Notes: generated by a model not told the origin, from the sequence alone. A stretch of 64,000 nt of DNA from Arthrobacter sp. 131MFCol6.1 (GCF_000374925.1 NZ_KB895549.1:62001-126000), one strand, 5' to 3'; numbered from the stretch's first letter, positions 45,042 through 53,645 are shown. Translations and numbers: made by a program.

Positions 45042-45338
45042 ATGAGCGAGCCTACAAAGCGCACTGCTGCGTCTGAAAGTCCTGAAACCGAGCGACTGAC
45101 GGAGGATCTCTTTGATGGGTCAGCGAGATCGGCTGAGCGCATGGACCGCGTGCTTTCTCTGCTCCGGAATGAGTGGCTTGCCCACCCCGACGAGAGGTTT
45201 TGGCAGATGACGGCCAACCTCGCTGAGCGCCTTGGTATAAGCTCCTACGCTCGGATACTCGAAGACGACTCGTTCATCGACATGCTTGAGCAGCACGCGA
45301 GATCCTCCGGGCGGCGCTCCGACAAGTATCAGGGCTAG
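45042..45338 (+). CDS. Small acidic hypothetical protein
   Basis: 98 residues, no known family. The N-terminus is acidic and polar (TAASESPETERLTEDLFDG); the rest is helical with RVLSLLRNEWLAHPDERFWQM and LGISSYARILEDDSFIDML. The ATG lies 6 nt after TAGAAT without ribosome site, so it is probably leaderless. It precedes the HTH/ATPase-like pair. Confidence 0.6.
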   Translation: MSEPTKRTAASESPETERLTEDLFDGSARSAERMDRVLSLLRNEWLAHPDERFWQMTANLAERLGISSYARILEDDSFIDMLEQHARSSGRRSDKYQG

Positions 45339-45459
45339 ACAGCGGTTCCCAAAGTGGTTGGATGTCCAATTTCGGGCTGCACAGGCGTTCCGGCACAACG
45401 TGCCCGCGCGTAGCCAGAAAACGACTACCGGCCGATGCCGCGGCACTTACGATGTAGCA

Positions 45460-45711
45460 ATGAACGAGGAACATCCGAGGTCGCTACGCTTTTTCACCGT
45501 CGAACAGGCTGCGCAAGAACCGAACGTCAGCGAGGCCGCGATACGATCCCTTCTTCGAAGCGGTGAGCTTAGAGGCTTCCAGGTTGGTTCCCGTGGACAG
45601 TGGCGCACCGGAATCGATGACTTGCAGGCCTACATCGACGAGGCTTACCGGAAGGTCGAGGAGAAGATCGCCGGCGGCGACTTCGCCGCAGTAGAGGCCG
45701 AGGAAGCGTGA
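45460..45711 (+). CDS. Excisionase-like helix-turn-helix protein
   Basis: 83 residues: FFTVEQAAQEPNVSEAAIRSLLRSGELRGFQVGSRGQWR is the compact winged HTH of the MerR/excisionase family (DNA-binding helix followed by a GSRGQWR wing). A helical tail ends EEKIAGGDFAAVEAEEA. The start Met lies 6 nt after TACGAT, again a leaderless pattern, although the frame is open further upstream. It overlaps the next gene as GTGA. It could be the excision factor of the island or a regulator for its neighbour. Confidence 0.75.
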   Translation: MNEEHPRSLRFFTVEQAAQEPNVSEAAIRSLLRSGELRGFQVGSRGQWRTGIDDLQAYIDEAYRKVEEKIAGGDFAAVEAEEA

Positions 45712-46118
45712 GAGCCGACGAATGGGCTCAGGAGCTGGCCGAAACTCTTGCACACGGGTGGGGTGGTCTTGCGACCATGACCGTGGCGGCGTGCGCTAAT
45801 GCCGCTGCGAGCGAAGTGGTCATCGCGACTGCCAGAAAAACTGTAGAGGCCGCCGGCTGGGACCTCTATGTGATCGACGCACGCTGGACAGTAGGCGACC
45901 CGTCCCTTTTACAGGACGCCGGCTACGTGATTCTGCGTGACATTCGTGTGCCCCTTCGAGAGGAAGTCGTTGTGCTGATTGGTGCGTTCCAGCACCTGGT
46001 CCAGAGGAGTCTCCCGGTAGGGATGCTGGCTGTAGGGTCACCGGCAGGGATCCGGGCTCTTCGTCGACATCCCGGCATGGGGTTCCTTAGCAGAGCAGAA
46101 TCCGTCATCCAGGACTGA
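45708..46118 (+). CDS. Small protein resembling a truncated AAA-type ATPase
   Basis: 136 residues from a GTG overlapping the upstream stop (GTGA). The order EEVVVLIGAFQHLVQRSLP, VGMLAVGSPAGIRAL and GMGFLSRAESV recalls the Walker B/sensor 1/arginine-finger part of plasmid-type AAA ATPases (DEFQHL..., AGLP..., RAE), but with no Walker A and with GAFQHL where DEFQHL would be expected. Either a remnant or a non-hydrolysing derivative. Coupling to the HTH gene suggests the two act together. The family assignment is tentative. Confidence 0.5.
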   Translation: MRADEWAQELAETLAHGWGGLATMTVAACANAAASEVVIATARKTVEAAGWDLYVIDARWTVGDPSLLQDAGYVILRDIRVPLREEVVVLIGAFQHLVQRSLPVGMLAVGSPAGIRALRRHPGMGFLSRAESVIQD

Positions 46119-46459
46119 TGGGCTGTGTTTGACAGCGGCGCGGGCACCGGGCTTGCGGTCGTCATGGACCGCCAGGCTGCGCTAATTCCCTGTCTGAGCC
46201 TGAGTTCGTCGGGGACAAGACCTTAACGCCAATCAGCAGCATTTTTTGTCGACATGATCGGCCCGCAACTCACCGAGAACGGCGTCGTAAAGGTCCGCGC
46301 GCTGTACCAGTGTCCCTACAGCGACGCGGCCGTGCTGGACCGGACAGCTTGTTCCTGGAGGCGGATGTGATTCTTCTGGCTGAGGCGCTCAATCGCGTGC
46401 GGGTGCCGGCGGGGGTGGGGCGACTTGCTCACCAGTTCGATCGGAGGGAAGACCTCGGC
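46119..46459 (+). other. Probable gene remnants
   Basis: Short frames such as one from the ATG at 46254 (38 codons) and an overlapping one containing SLFLEADVILLAEALNRV look like pieces of a larger gene broken by stops and shifts. No ribosome site or recognisable family. Convergent with the following large minus-strand gene. Confidence 0.35.
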
Positions 46460-49400
46460 CTACCGACCGCGGATCCGCTCACGCTTTTCCTCAATAAGTG
46501 CACGCTCATAGTCAGTCTTTAGGTCTCCTATAGCCGCATTGCTGACAGGTATTAGCCGGGGGTTGCGGACGGCGAGGCCGTTGAACCATTCAATCTCGGC
46601 TTGGATAGCAACGGATTCGGGACCAGACCAAGAAACCGATCCGAAGATTTGTCGAGCGATCCGCTGGGGCGTGACGCCAGCATCAAGCAGGACTGGGGCC
46701 AGAATCTCTGCACCTGCGTCTCGTTCGCCAGACAGGGCGTCCATGGCGTTATGTACACTGATTGCTCCGTCCCTGAGCAGAGCGGCACTCAGCTCCGCGT
46801 CGTAACCGATCAACTCCGGCAAGAGATGGATGTGGTCTGGTTCAGACACAGACTTAAGTGCCAACGACTCTCGTTCACCACGCGGTAGTTTTCTGAGCAC
46901 GTGCTTCACCCTGTCGAGGGCACCGTGGACTTGCTCCTCTTCGCCTGCAAACTGGTGCGCGAACCAGTCAGCGCACAGGGCAGGGTCGGTTTGACTCAAG
47001 TCTTCAAGTATTTTTTTCAATCTCCACATTGAGCGGTCGCTTACGGAGGCCGCATCGGTTTCCAGGAACGCCGCTCGCCATGTGTCGCGCCACTCTGGCG
47101 GGAGCGGGGGTCCATGCTTAGCCCCCATTGAGAATGCAAGAGAAGCCTGTGCTCGTACACGCTTGACGTCATGCACAAGTAGGGCGGCAAGCAACGGGTC
47201 CGCCTCGTCTCGAGCGAAAAGTCGGTCCAGGCAAACTGCGTCGTCAGCCGTCAACGCCTCCACGACTTGGCGGGACGTTTCGGTAAAGGAAATTCCACCG
47301 ACTACTGCCTCGATGACAGCAGATCTTACGCCTTCGGTACTTAGGGCAGTGCCGATCAATGACTTGGGCACCCGCATGTCGCGGCGAAGAGCCTCAAGCA
47401 GAAACTGATGTGCGAGAACTGCTGAGCTGCCTGCTACTGCCTCACGAAGCCACTCGATTGGATCCTCACATGCCTCCGCGACCCTGGCCGGAACGGGGTA
47501 TCCATGACCAGATATTTCAACGGCGGCGGCAAGCTGTGCGACTTGTATGAAACGGACCGTTCCATAACGGGGCCCGAGGTGAAGCAAACGATGAGCGAAA
47601 GCAGTAGCTTCATTGTTCCGCTGTAGCTCCCAGTCCTCGCACGAATCTACACCTCGCCGCCCTGCGAAGTCTTCGAAGTCCTCATCAACGACGATGGCCG
47701 GCCATTGGTTCCGGGGCCGTACGCCCCACTGGCGGGCCAACTCCAGGTCCTCAACTATGAGGTGCGCTACTCCGGCGTGTGTCTCTACCCAGGGCCGGAG
47801 ACTGTCAAGGATGGTCCAAGCACCTTCGACTGCTGCCGCTCGCTGGTCAGCGTCCACCTCAGACCCGCCAGGTCCTATGCCTCCGGCAGCCCGGATCCAT
47901 GTGCCGAAGAGATCTACAAGATGCCGCAATGCTTTCACAGGAGCTGCACCAGACGTTGCAAGCCGCACTGCGGCGAGCGACGGAGCGACATGTGCAACCC
48001 ACAGTGCCGTCAATTCCAACAGGCGCCCGGCGGATTCCACGCCGCTCGCCATTGTGAAATTACTGAAGTGACCCGGATCCGACCACGCACCTTCTACAGT
48101 TGGTGATAACACCTCCTTGGTTGATTCGGCCCACACAACCCACTTCAAGTCTCCGTCCGTACCGGAGTTGGCCCACGTCATTACATGCTTCAGCAGCACC
48201 TCTCGTACCTGGAATATGGAACCTCGGTCCGGATCCAGATGCTGCGCCAGCTCAGCAATCACGCGGATCGGGTGGTCACTGTGGGTATTGCGAGGTCGGT
48301 TGTCGGTTGTCGCCATGTCTAAGAGGCCGTGCACGGCTGCCTCATTGCAATAGGACCTGGCGCAGGTACGAAGTATGTTCGCGGCACAGTCCGAAAGCGG
48401 ATCGTACTGTATGCCCCACAATGACACCTGAGGCTCGCGTGGATGGCTCAAGAGAGTTCGAGCGGAATCGGCGGCGAAGTCGGCAGCCGCGGCGCACACG
48501 AGTGCATACTCCCGAACAAGCGAGAGCGTGTTGGCGTCCCATTCCTGGGCAGGTTCAAGGCCGGTCGCCCATGCATGCGCTGCGGTCACCGCTTCTTCAG
48601 TGTTCGTAGCGCTGGCCGCTCGGAGCATAGACGAGATAAGTTCATGCTTCCGGTTTGGAAACGATTCGACAAGGAGTGCCCAGGAGCCAGAGCGGCTCGC
48701 ACTGAAGAACCACCCGCTGACGAGCGCCGAGGACAGAGCGGCCTGCAGGTGCCACTTGCCATTGCGCGACTCAACCAAGCCATTAGTGGCAACTTGATGC
48801 AGCGAGTTCATTACAACCGGAAGGGGACGATTTTGAATGCGGGATATTGCCTCAAGGTCTACGTGGTCAGCTCCGTCAAGGGCCGCGATACAGGCGAGAA
48901 GGTCGATGGTGAGGACTGAGCCTGCTTCCTGCCTCAGGTGTCGAAGGACGTGGTCCAGCAACGCTTCACCGGAAAAGATGTTGGCTCCACTGGCGGTCAC
49001 TACCGCAGAGCACAGCGTCAGTGCCCAGCCAGGTCGGCCCTCTGCCTGAGAGAGGATAAGATGACGCGTGCGAACCGCAGTTACGCCGGCACCGCGGACA
49101 ATTTCGTCCATAACGACCCTGGGGAGCAGGTCTAACAAGACGGCTGCTGGCTCGCTCAACCGAGAGGATGTTGATGCTGTCTCTTCCGGCCAGCAACTTG
49201 CCACAATCCTGAACGAAAGACCCTCCTGAGCTCGCAGTCGCGTCAGCTCGGTGAGCAGGTCAAGCCGCAAGTGTGCGTCGTCGAGGATAACTGTGGAAGG
49301 GCTCAACGCCATCAGATCATCGAGGAGGTGGTCGCGGGCGAGGGGTTCAACCTGAAGCGCGTCCGTCAGCTCGGCCAATATTCTGCTCTTCCCAGCCCCC

Positions 49401-49987
49401 GATACCCCGGAAAGAACGACATCTCTCCTCTGGTCTAGGTGTTCCCGGAGTGCTGCAAGGTCGGATTCTCTTCCAAGCAGGATCTGCTGTTCAGAGGTAG
49501 CGAACTGGGACGCTGGAACTAGGGCATCTAGTCGGCCGCGAATCCCAATCAACGTTTCTCGCCAATGCGCGTCGCTTTTGAGGGCATCCACTAGCCACCG
49601 ATGGCCGTAATACTCCGGCAGCGGCAATCCGTGGAGCCGACAGTACTCGTCTATTTTTTTCCGGGTTGTTCCGGTGAGGTTGTTCGTGGTCGTGATGACA
49701 AGTGCGTCAACACGAAACTCACCTGACGACTGTTCCTTCAACCAACTTTTGTGACTGCTCTTTAGGTTCGAGAGAGGATCGCCGGTTGTGGCGAGAAGAC
49801 GTCCTCGACTTTCCGGGTCTTCAGGTCTTACCCGATAGATGTCGGCGTCACGCCCTAAGTCACGGCCAGCTTCAACGGGCGAGAGCCACGGGTATCTGGT
49901 CTGCAACAGCGCGCTGGCGGCACGCTCAAAAACGTCGGGGTCTACACCACGGGCGAGTGCCTGCTCGATACGATCGATCAGCGGCAC
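46460..49987 (-). CDS. Large STAND-like P-loop NTPase with degenerate nuclease-like N-terminus
   Basis: 1175 residues. Residues 15-100 resemble a restriction-endonuclease fold (ERAASALLQTRYPWLSPVEAG, GRDLGRDADIY), but the usual QxK strand reads RLLATTGD, so the catalytic Lys seems absent. The NTPase has Walker A GVSGAGKS at 194-201, Walker B STVILDDAHL near 232-240 and a winged-helix stretch near residue 400 (LACIAALDGADHVDLEAI). The rest is helical, probably a repeat-type sensor. This is the plan of STAND defence ATPases (Avs/NLR-like). It stands alone on the minus strand with an inverted repeat in its promoter region. Function unproven. Confidence 0.78.
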   Translation of the reverse strand: MPLIDRIEQALARGVDPDVFERAASALLQTRYPWLSPVEAGRDLGRDADIYRVRPEDPESRGRLLATTGDPLSNLKSSHKSWLKEQSSGEFRVDALVITTTNNLTGTTRKKIDEYCRLHGLPLPEYYGHRWLVDALKSDAHWRETLIGIRGRLDALVPASQFATSEQQILLGRESDLAALREHLDQRRDVVLSGVSGAGKSRILAELTDALQVEPLARDHLLDDLMALSPSTVILDDAHLRLDLLTELTRLRAQEGLSFRIVASCWPEETASTSSRLSEPAAVLLDLLPRVVMDEIVRGAGVTAVRTRHLILSQAEGRPGWALTLCSAVVTASGANIFSGEALLDHVLRHLRQEAGSVLTIDLLACIAALDGADHVDLEAISRIQNRPLPVVMNSLHQVATNGLVESRNGKWHLQAALSSALVSGWFFSASRSGSWALLVESFPNRKHELISSMLRAASATNTEEAVTAAHAWATGLEPAQEWDANTLSLVREYALVCAAAADFAADSARTLLSHPREPQVSLWGIQYDPLSDCAANILRTCARSYCNEAAVHGLLDMATTDNRPRNTHSDHPIRVIAELAQHLDPDRGSIFQVREVLLKHVMTWANSGTDGDLKWVVWAESTKEVLSPTVEGAWSDPGHFSNFTMASGVESAGRLLELTALWVAHVAPSLAAVRLATSGAAPVKALRHLVDLFGTWIRAAGGIGPGGSEVDADQRAAAVEGAWTILDSLRPWVETHAGVAHLIVEDLELARQWGVRPRNQWPAIVVDEDFEDFAGRRGVDSCEDWELQRNNEATAFAHRLLHLGPRYGTVRFIQVAQLAAAVEISGHGYPVPARVAEACEDPIEWLREAVAGSSAVLAHQFLLEALRRDMRVPKSLIGTALSTEGVRSAVIEAVVGGISFTETSRQVVEALTADDAVCLDRLFARDEADPLLAALLVHDVKRVRAQASLAFSMGAKHGPPLPPEWRDTWRAAFLETDAASVSDRSMWRLKKILEDLSQTDPALCADWFAHQFAGEEEQVHGALDRVKHVLRKLPRGERESLALKSVSEPDHIHLLPELIGYDAELSAALLRDGAISVHNAMDALSGERDAGAEILAPVLLDAGVTPQRIARQIFGSVSWSGPESVAIQAEIEWFNGLAVRNPRLIPVSNAAIGDLKTDYERALIEEKRERIRGR

Positions 49988-50058
49988 GTGGCCCCCCTTT
50001 TATCATTTTTCAATAAGTGGTGGATGTAACGATAGGGTGCCGAAGCGCCTTCCAAATG

Positions 50059-50080
50059 AGTGTCGTACGAGGACGACACT
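50059..50080. promoter_or_regulatory. 8-bp inverted repeat upstream of the STAND-like gene
   Basis: AGTGTCGT and ACGACACT are exact inverse arms around ACGAGG, about 72 nt before the minus-strand start codon. Candidate operator for that gene. Confidence 0.45.
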
Positions 50081-50209
50081 ACTAGGGAAGTTAGGTGCAA
50101 AGGCTGCGAAGAGTGTGGCGAGTCAAGCGACACTTATGTCGGCTCCGCTAGGCCGCTGCATGGGACAACTTCGTTTTGTTGGGATGTCATCGGAGACCGT
50201 CAGCCGGAA

Positions 50210-50464
50210 TCACCTACGGCCAAGGCACTCGTTCAGGCTTCTGGCGCCGCAGCCGCTCATGTGGGAGCAGGTTGGCAAGAGCCAGACCGAAAGCTAAGGA
50301 TCCACGAGATCCGCCACGTCCACACCATGCACCTGCTCGACGCCAACGTGCCGGTCCACGTCGTGCAAGCCAGGCTAGGGCACGAGGAACCGCAAACAAC
50401 TCTCCGGGTCTATGCGCGACCTGCGAAGGCATCCGACGCCGCGGCGGCTGACGCGCTGGGATAG
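50210..50464 (+). pseudogene. Tyrosine integrase C-terminal remnant
   Basis: Only the last catalytic blocks survive: RIHEIRHVHTMHLLD (block II), VQARLGHEEPQTTLRVYA (His and Tyr). The first Arg block and the whole N-terminal domain are missing and the sequence before it is not integrase-like. It is unrelated in detail to the three recombinases at the left end, so it marks an older or separate integration event. Confidence 0.75.
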
Positions 50465-50616
50465 GCCGGCGCTAAGCGAGTGGCTGCGACGTGCGTAGTC
50501 GAGACACCCTATGATGAGAGTTTGATCGAGGGCGCCGGCCGCCCACTTGGGGAAGCTGCGAACTGTGATCGAACTGATAGCCACCGCCCTGGTGGCGTGT
50601 GGTACCTTGACATCAG

Positions 50617-50638
50617 GTGTTCAGATATGACTGAACAC
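50617..50638. promoter_or_regulatory. Operator overlapping the toxin start
   Basis: GTGTTCAG and CTGAACAC are exact 8-nt inverse arms around ATATGA, covering the ATG of the toxin gene. A TTGACA (50607-50612) lies just upstream. This position suits autoregulation by an antitoxin. Confidence 0.6.
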
Positions 50639-50989
50639 TGCATCAGAATGCTGCCGGACTGTGACACAGTCCTAGGCCTCGTCCGACGATCGGGGATATG
50701 CGATGCAGAAGAGTTCATTGGATCGTTGCTTCCCAGGTACCAAGCAAGGTACCAGCGGTACTTCGAGCGGCTGCGCGATCACCACTCGATCAAAAGCCCC
50801 GAAAACCTCCGACGGCTCGGGCGAGAGCAGGACGTAGAAATTTACGAACTCAAGGTCGACAAGTATCGGCTCTATCTCGTTAGGCATTATGAAACCTGGT
50901 ACTTAACTCATGGAAGAGAAAAGCCAAAGGACAACCGGGTGCCAACGGAGATTCAAAAGGCTGTAGACATATTTTGGGAATGGAAGTGA
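50627..50989 (+). CDS. HigB/RelE-like toxin of a candidate TAC system
   Basis: 120 residues. The C-terminal two thirds (SPENLRRLGREQDVEIYELKV, YRLYLVRHYETWYLTHG, KPKDNRVPTEIQKAVDIFWEW) match the RelE/ParE-fold toxins of the HigB/Gp49 type, many of which cleave mRNA on ribosomes. The start is the ATG within the operator palindrome; a longer upstream frame has no signal. The XRE antitoxin gene follows after 8 nt. Size and order (toxin first, antitoxin second, third gene overlapping) equal those of HigB-HigA-SecB-like loci such as Rv1955-Rv1957 of M. tuberculosis. Confidence 0.78.
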   Translation: MTEHCIRMLPDCDTVLGLVRRSGICDAEEFIGSLLPRYQARYQRYFERLRDHHSIKSPENLRRLGREQDVEIYELKVDKYRLYLVRHYETWYLTHGREKPKDNRVPTEIQKAVDIFWEWK

Positions 50990-50997
50990 GGGACGCC

Positions 50998-51396
50998 ATG
51001 AGGACTTCAAGCGTCTTCCGTGTGGGGGATGAAGATTATCAAGCTGTGTACGCCGAAGAATCAGCCATGGTGGATGCCGGTGAGCTGATCGCTGAGGCCA
51101 TGGAAAAGGCAGGGCTAAGCCGCGCCGACCTAGCGAGAAAACTGGGTGTGCCACGAAGTGAAATCACGGCGCGGCTTTCCGGTGAGCGCAACATTACCGT
51201 TCGCAACCTTGCCAAGACTCTGCACGCGCTGGGCGCGAAACTCGTGCTCAATGTTGAGCGTGAATCAAAGCCAGAACCGGCAGATCCTTCGAAGTTAATT
51301 GGAATGGCCTATAGAAGCTGTCGAGACCTGCGTGTTCAGCATGAGGCACGGCCAGGCAACGACCGGTTGCTCGAGCTGATGTTAGGCAAGCGATGA
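50998..51396 (+). CDS. HigA-like XRE antitoxin
   Basis: 132 residues from the ATG preceded by GAGGGA. A central HTH_3-type DNA-binding domain (GLSRADLARKLGVPRSEITARLSGERNITVRNLAKTLHAL) is flanked by a short N-terminus and a C-terminal extension of about 45 residues (ending RPGNDRLLELMLGKR). In chaperone-dependent TAC systems such an extension is the chaperone-addiction segment; here that is inference. It should bind the operator over the toxin start. Its stop overlaps the third gene (ATGA). Confidence 0.82.
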   Translation: MRTSSVFRVGDEDYQAVYAEESAMVDAGELIAEAMEKAGLSRADLARKLGVPRSEITARLSGERNITVRNLAKTLHALGAKLVLNVERESKPEPADPSKLIGMAYRSCRDLRVQHEARPGNDRLLELMLGKR

Positions 51397-51905
51397 AGAG
51401 CCCCTTTAATCACGCGTTCATCCTTTCTGACCCGAGGGTCCTCGGGATGGAAGTGCACGCCGCTCAGGTCAGTGATGCTCACTTATCTTGGAGTTGCTCG
51501 TATTCCGCAGAGGAACTCGATGACGATGACGACTTCCGGGTTGTGATTGCCACTCTTCACGGTGCCAACGATGAAGCCACCTTTACCGTGACGATGGGTT
51601 CCATTTTTGTTGATAGTGGATTGGTGGAAGTTGAGAACGATTACGCTGAATATTTGGCGAAGTCGGAGGCCCTCGAAACGCTATACGATCTATGCCGATT
51701 GCAGGCCCGGGCCGCGCTCGGGATGCTCGAACTAGAAAGGTTGTTCGAGATGCCGACTAAAGCTCCGCAACCTAAGATCGCGGAGATGGGGGACGAGGAT
51801 CATGCGGAACATGAGCATGAGGACCTCGATGAGGGACGCGCAGCTTCAACGCAACCTAAGTTACCTCCGGCAGAAGCGCCGGGAACCGATCACCCCACCG
51901 GATGA
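51393..51905 (+). CDS. Candidate SecB-like chaperone of the toxin-antitoxin operon
   Basis: 170 residues. The first 120 suit a SecB-like fold: strands (HLSWSCSYSAEELDDDDDF, FRVVIATLHG, EATFTVTMGSIFVD) and then a long helix with ESEALETLYD-like spacing (AKSEALETLYDLCRLQARA), as in SecB where a helix near Y-x-R closes the domain. The tail is acidic and disordered. Overlap with the antitoxin gene and the resemblance of the operon to HigBA-SecB loci drive the call; sequence identity to SecB is low by eye, so this is a proposal. Confidence 0.55.
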   Translation: MKSPFNHAFILSDPRVLGMEVHAAQVSDAHLSWSCSYSAEELDDDDDFRVVIATLHGANDEATFTVTMGSIFVDSGLVEVENDYAEYLAKSEALETLYDLCRLQARAALGMLELERLFEMPTKAPQPKIAEMGDEDHAEHEHEDLDEGRAASTQPKLPPAEAPGTDHPTG

Positions 51906-52218
51906 CCCGGATGACCTCGGCGCAGCGGCCGTACTGGTCGAGATCCCACTCCGGTTCTCTGGCACGGCAGACGTTCTCTTTGCGTATCCAAGCCCAGTTC
52001 GTGTGGCCATCGTGATCCACCCACGACACACTGACGTGCGGGCGGCTCCAGCGGCTGGACTCGCCATAAACGTCCACCGTCCCGCCGTCGACTAGCGGCA
52101 CGGCTGCCAGGACCTTCGGATAGTGCCCGCACCCCTAGAACTGGACGTCCTCGGGGCGATCGAACCCGATCGGCTTGAGGTACTCGAAGGTCGTACCGTC
52201 CTGGATGAAGCTGTCCAT
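51856..52218 (-). pseudogene. Hypothetical gene split by an in-frame TAG
   Basis: An ATG at 52218 opens MDSFIQDGTTFEYLKPIGF... for 27 codons, then TAG at 52135-52137. The same frame continues without a shift through GHYPKVLAAVPLVDGGTVDV to a stop 92 codons later, with coherent protein-like sequence (SVSWVDHDGHTNWAWIRKEN). This is one nonsense change in an intact 120-codon gene. A GTG at 52101 could still start the 3' part. Its 3' end overlaps the convergent candidate chaperone gene by 50 nt. Family unknown. Confidence 0.6.
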
Positions 52219-52286
52219 GGCCACCAGCCTAGGCGTTAACCACGAAGGCGCCGCCCGCCGAAGTGGACTGGCGCTAAAGTGGAGCG

Positions 52287-53222
52287 GTGAGCAACAAGAG
52301 AGACCCGATACCGGCGGAAATCAAACGCTCAGTTCGACAGCGATGCGGGTTCGGCTGCGTCATGTGCGGCGCCCCTGTTTTCGAGTATGAGCACATGGCT
52401 GGATATGGGGTCACCGGCCACGACCCGGATGAGATGACACTCCTCTGCGACAAGCACCATCGTGAGAAAACAGCCGGCCGATTACCAGTTTCGATTGTGC
52501 GTCGGGCGAATGCGACACCGTTTAACATCGCGAGGAGCCTCGGGTCACCACACGACATCTACTTTGAAGGACGTTCGTTCACTGTGAGCCTGGGCTCGAA
52601 TGAGTTCCAGTGCACAGAACCCACGAAAGAGGCTACGGCCATCGAAGTGGACGGCGAGGCGATCCTTGGGATTCGTTTTATTGAGGGTTGTATCAGCCTG
52701 GACATCACCATTCGTGATGAAAACGACCACATTCTCTTTCTCGTGCGTGGTGGCGAACTGCGGCATTCGGTGAAAACGTGGGATGTGACCTTCGAAGGAA
52801 GGCGCCTCACCGTGCGTCGAGGGCCTCGCGACGTCGTCCTCGCTCTCACACTGGCGCCGCCAGATCAGATCATTCTCGAAACAGCAGAGATATGGTGCCG
52901 GGGCATATTCATCAGAGTCGGCAAAGCCAGCAGATCGGGCGATGGCGTTGAGGTTGTGAACAATGGAGCCAGCTTCTCGGATCACGTCTTCGCCGACTTC
53001 AAGACTCTTTTCGCCGTCGGTGATTACCTAGGGCTTGGGGGCGCTGCACTTACAATACCTATTGGCCAACGATGGGTGGGAGGGGTTCCGGCGCGTCCAG
53101 GAACGTTCTCCAAAAATGGCGGGGGTCAGAAATTCACCTACTCTGACCCTCTTTTCATGAGTTCACTCTGCACGCCGACATTGCAAGGAAGCTTCCTGTC
53201 CGATGTTCACTGGGGAGCTTAA
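52287..53222 (+). CDS. HNH-type protein with unknown C-terminal domain
   Basis: 311 residues. The N-terminus holds an HNH/zinc module: RQRCGFGCVMCGAPVFEYEH followed by HDPDEMTLLCDKHHREKT, with CxxC, C...H-H zinc ligands and catalytic-type His. The remaining 230 residues form a strand-rich domain with regular turns (GIRFIEGCISLDITIRDEND, DVTFEGRRLTVRRGP), perhaps a beta-sandwich that recognises substrate. The GTG lies 6 nt after TAAAGT, so it is probably leaderless. The last intact gene before the island's right end. Probably a nuclease; target unknown. Confidence 0.78.
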   Translation: MSNKRDPIPAEIKRSVRQRCGFGCVMCGAPVFEYEHMAGYGVTGHDPDEMTLLCDKHHREKTAGRLPVSIVRRANATPFNIARSLGSPHDIYFEGRSFTVSLGSNEFQCTEPTKEATAIEVDGEAILGIRFIEGCISLDITIRDENDHILFLVRGGELRHSVKTWDVTFEGRRLTVRRGPRDVVLALTLAPPDQIILETAEIWCRGIFIRVGKASRSGDGVEVVNNGASFSDHVFADFKTLFAVGDYLGLGGAALTIPIGQRWVGGVPARPGTFSKNGGGQKFTYSDPLFMSSLCTPTLQGSFLSDVHWGA

Positions 53223-53282
53223 CCGGTCTCTCGTGACCTTGGCACGCTGCCCTATAAGCTCTCCTCCACCAGCTTCAATCAA

Positions 53283-53645
53283 ATGGTGACTATGCCTGAA
53301 GTCGAGTTGTGGGAACTGCTGCGCCATAATATGGACTGGCTGGATGACCCAACGGAACTGTATGACTCCGGTCACCACTCGGAAGCCAAGAGGCTCGCAG
53401 TCATAGCCCGAACACTTTGCCATGACACGCCTGATCGCCGTCACTGCTCCGTGATGTGGGAACCGACTGCCATCCCAGCTGCTCGTGACTTCCGAGCCTT
53501 CCAAACAAAAACGCTAGCAACCGGTCTGCCCGCCGTTATCGTCAAAGATAGGCGCGGCGGGCGTCGGGGCGTGGTGCACGATGAGACACTCTTAGCACGC
53601 CCGAGGTTGCCATCGAATGACTTCTCTGAGACACCAGCAGGATGA
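53283..53645 (+). pseudogene. Decayed hypothetical gene at the island edge
   Basis: The first 55 residues (MPEVELWELLRHNMDWLDD, HHSEAKRLAVIARTLCHDT) are protein-like and recall a family of small hypothetical proteins in which HDT is followed by S-L-L-x-x-x-G. That continuation (SLLRDVGTDC) is found in a different frame just after 53440, so a frameshift appears to have broken the gene; the present tail is unlike a natural domain. Its 3' part contains TGAGACAC repeats of the island end. Confidence 0.5.
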
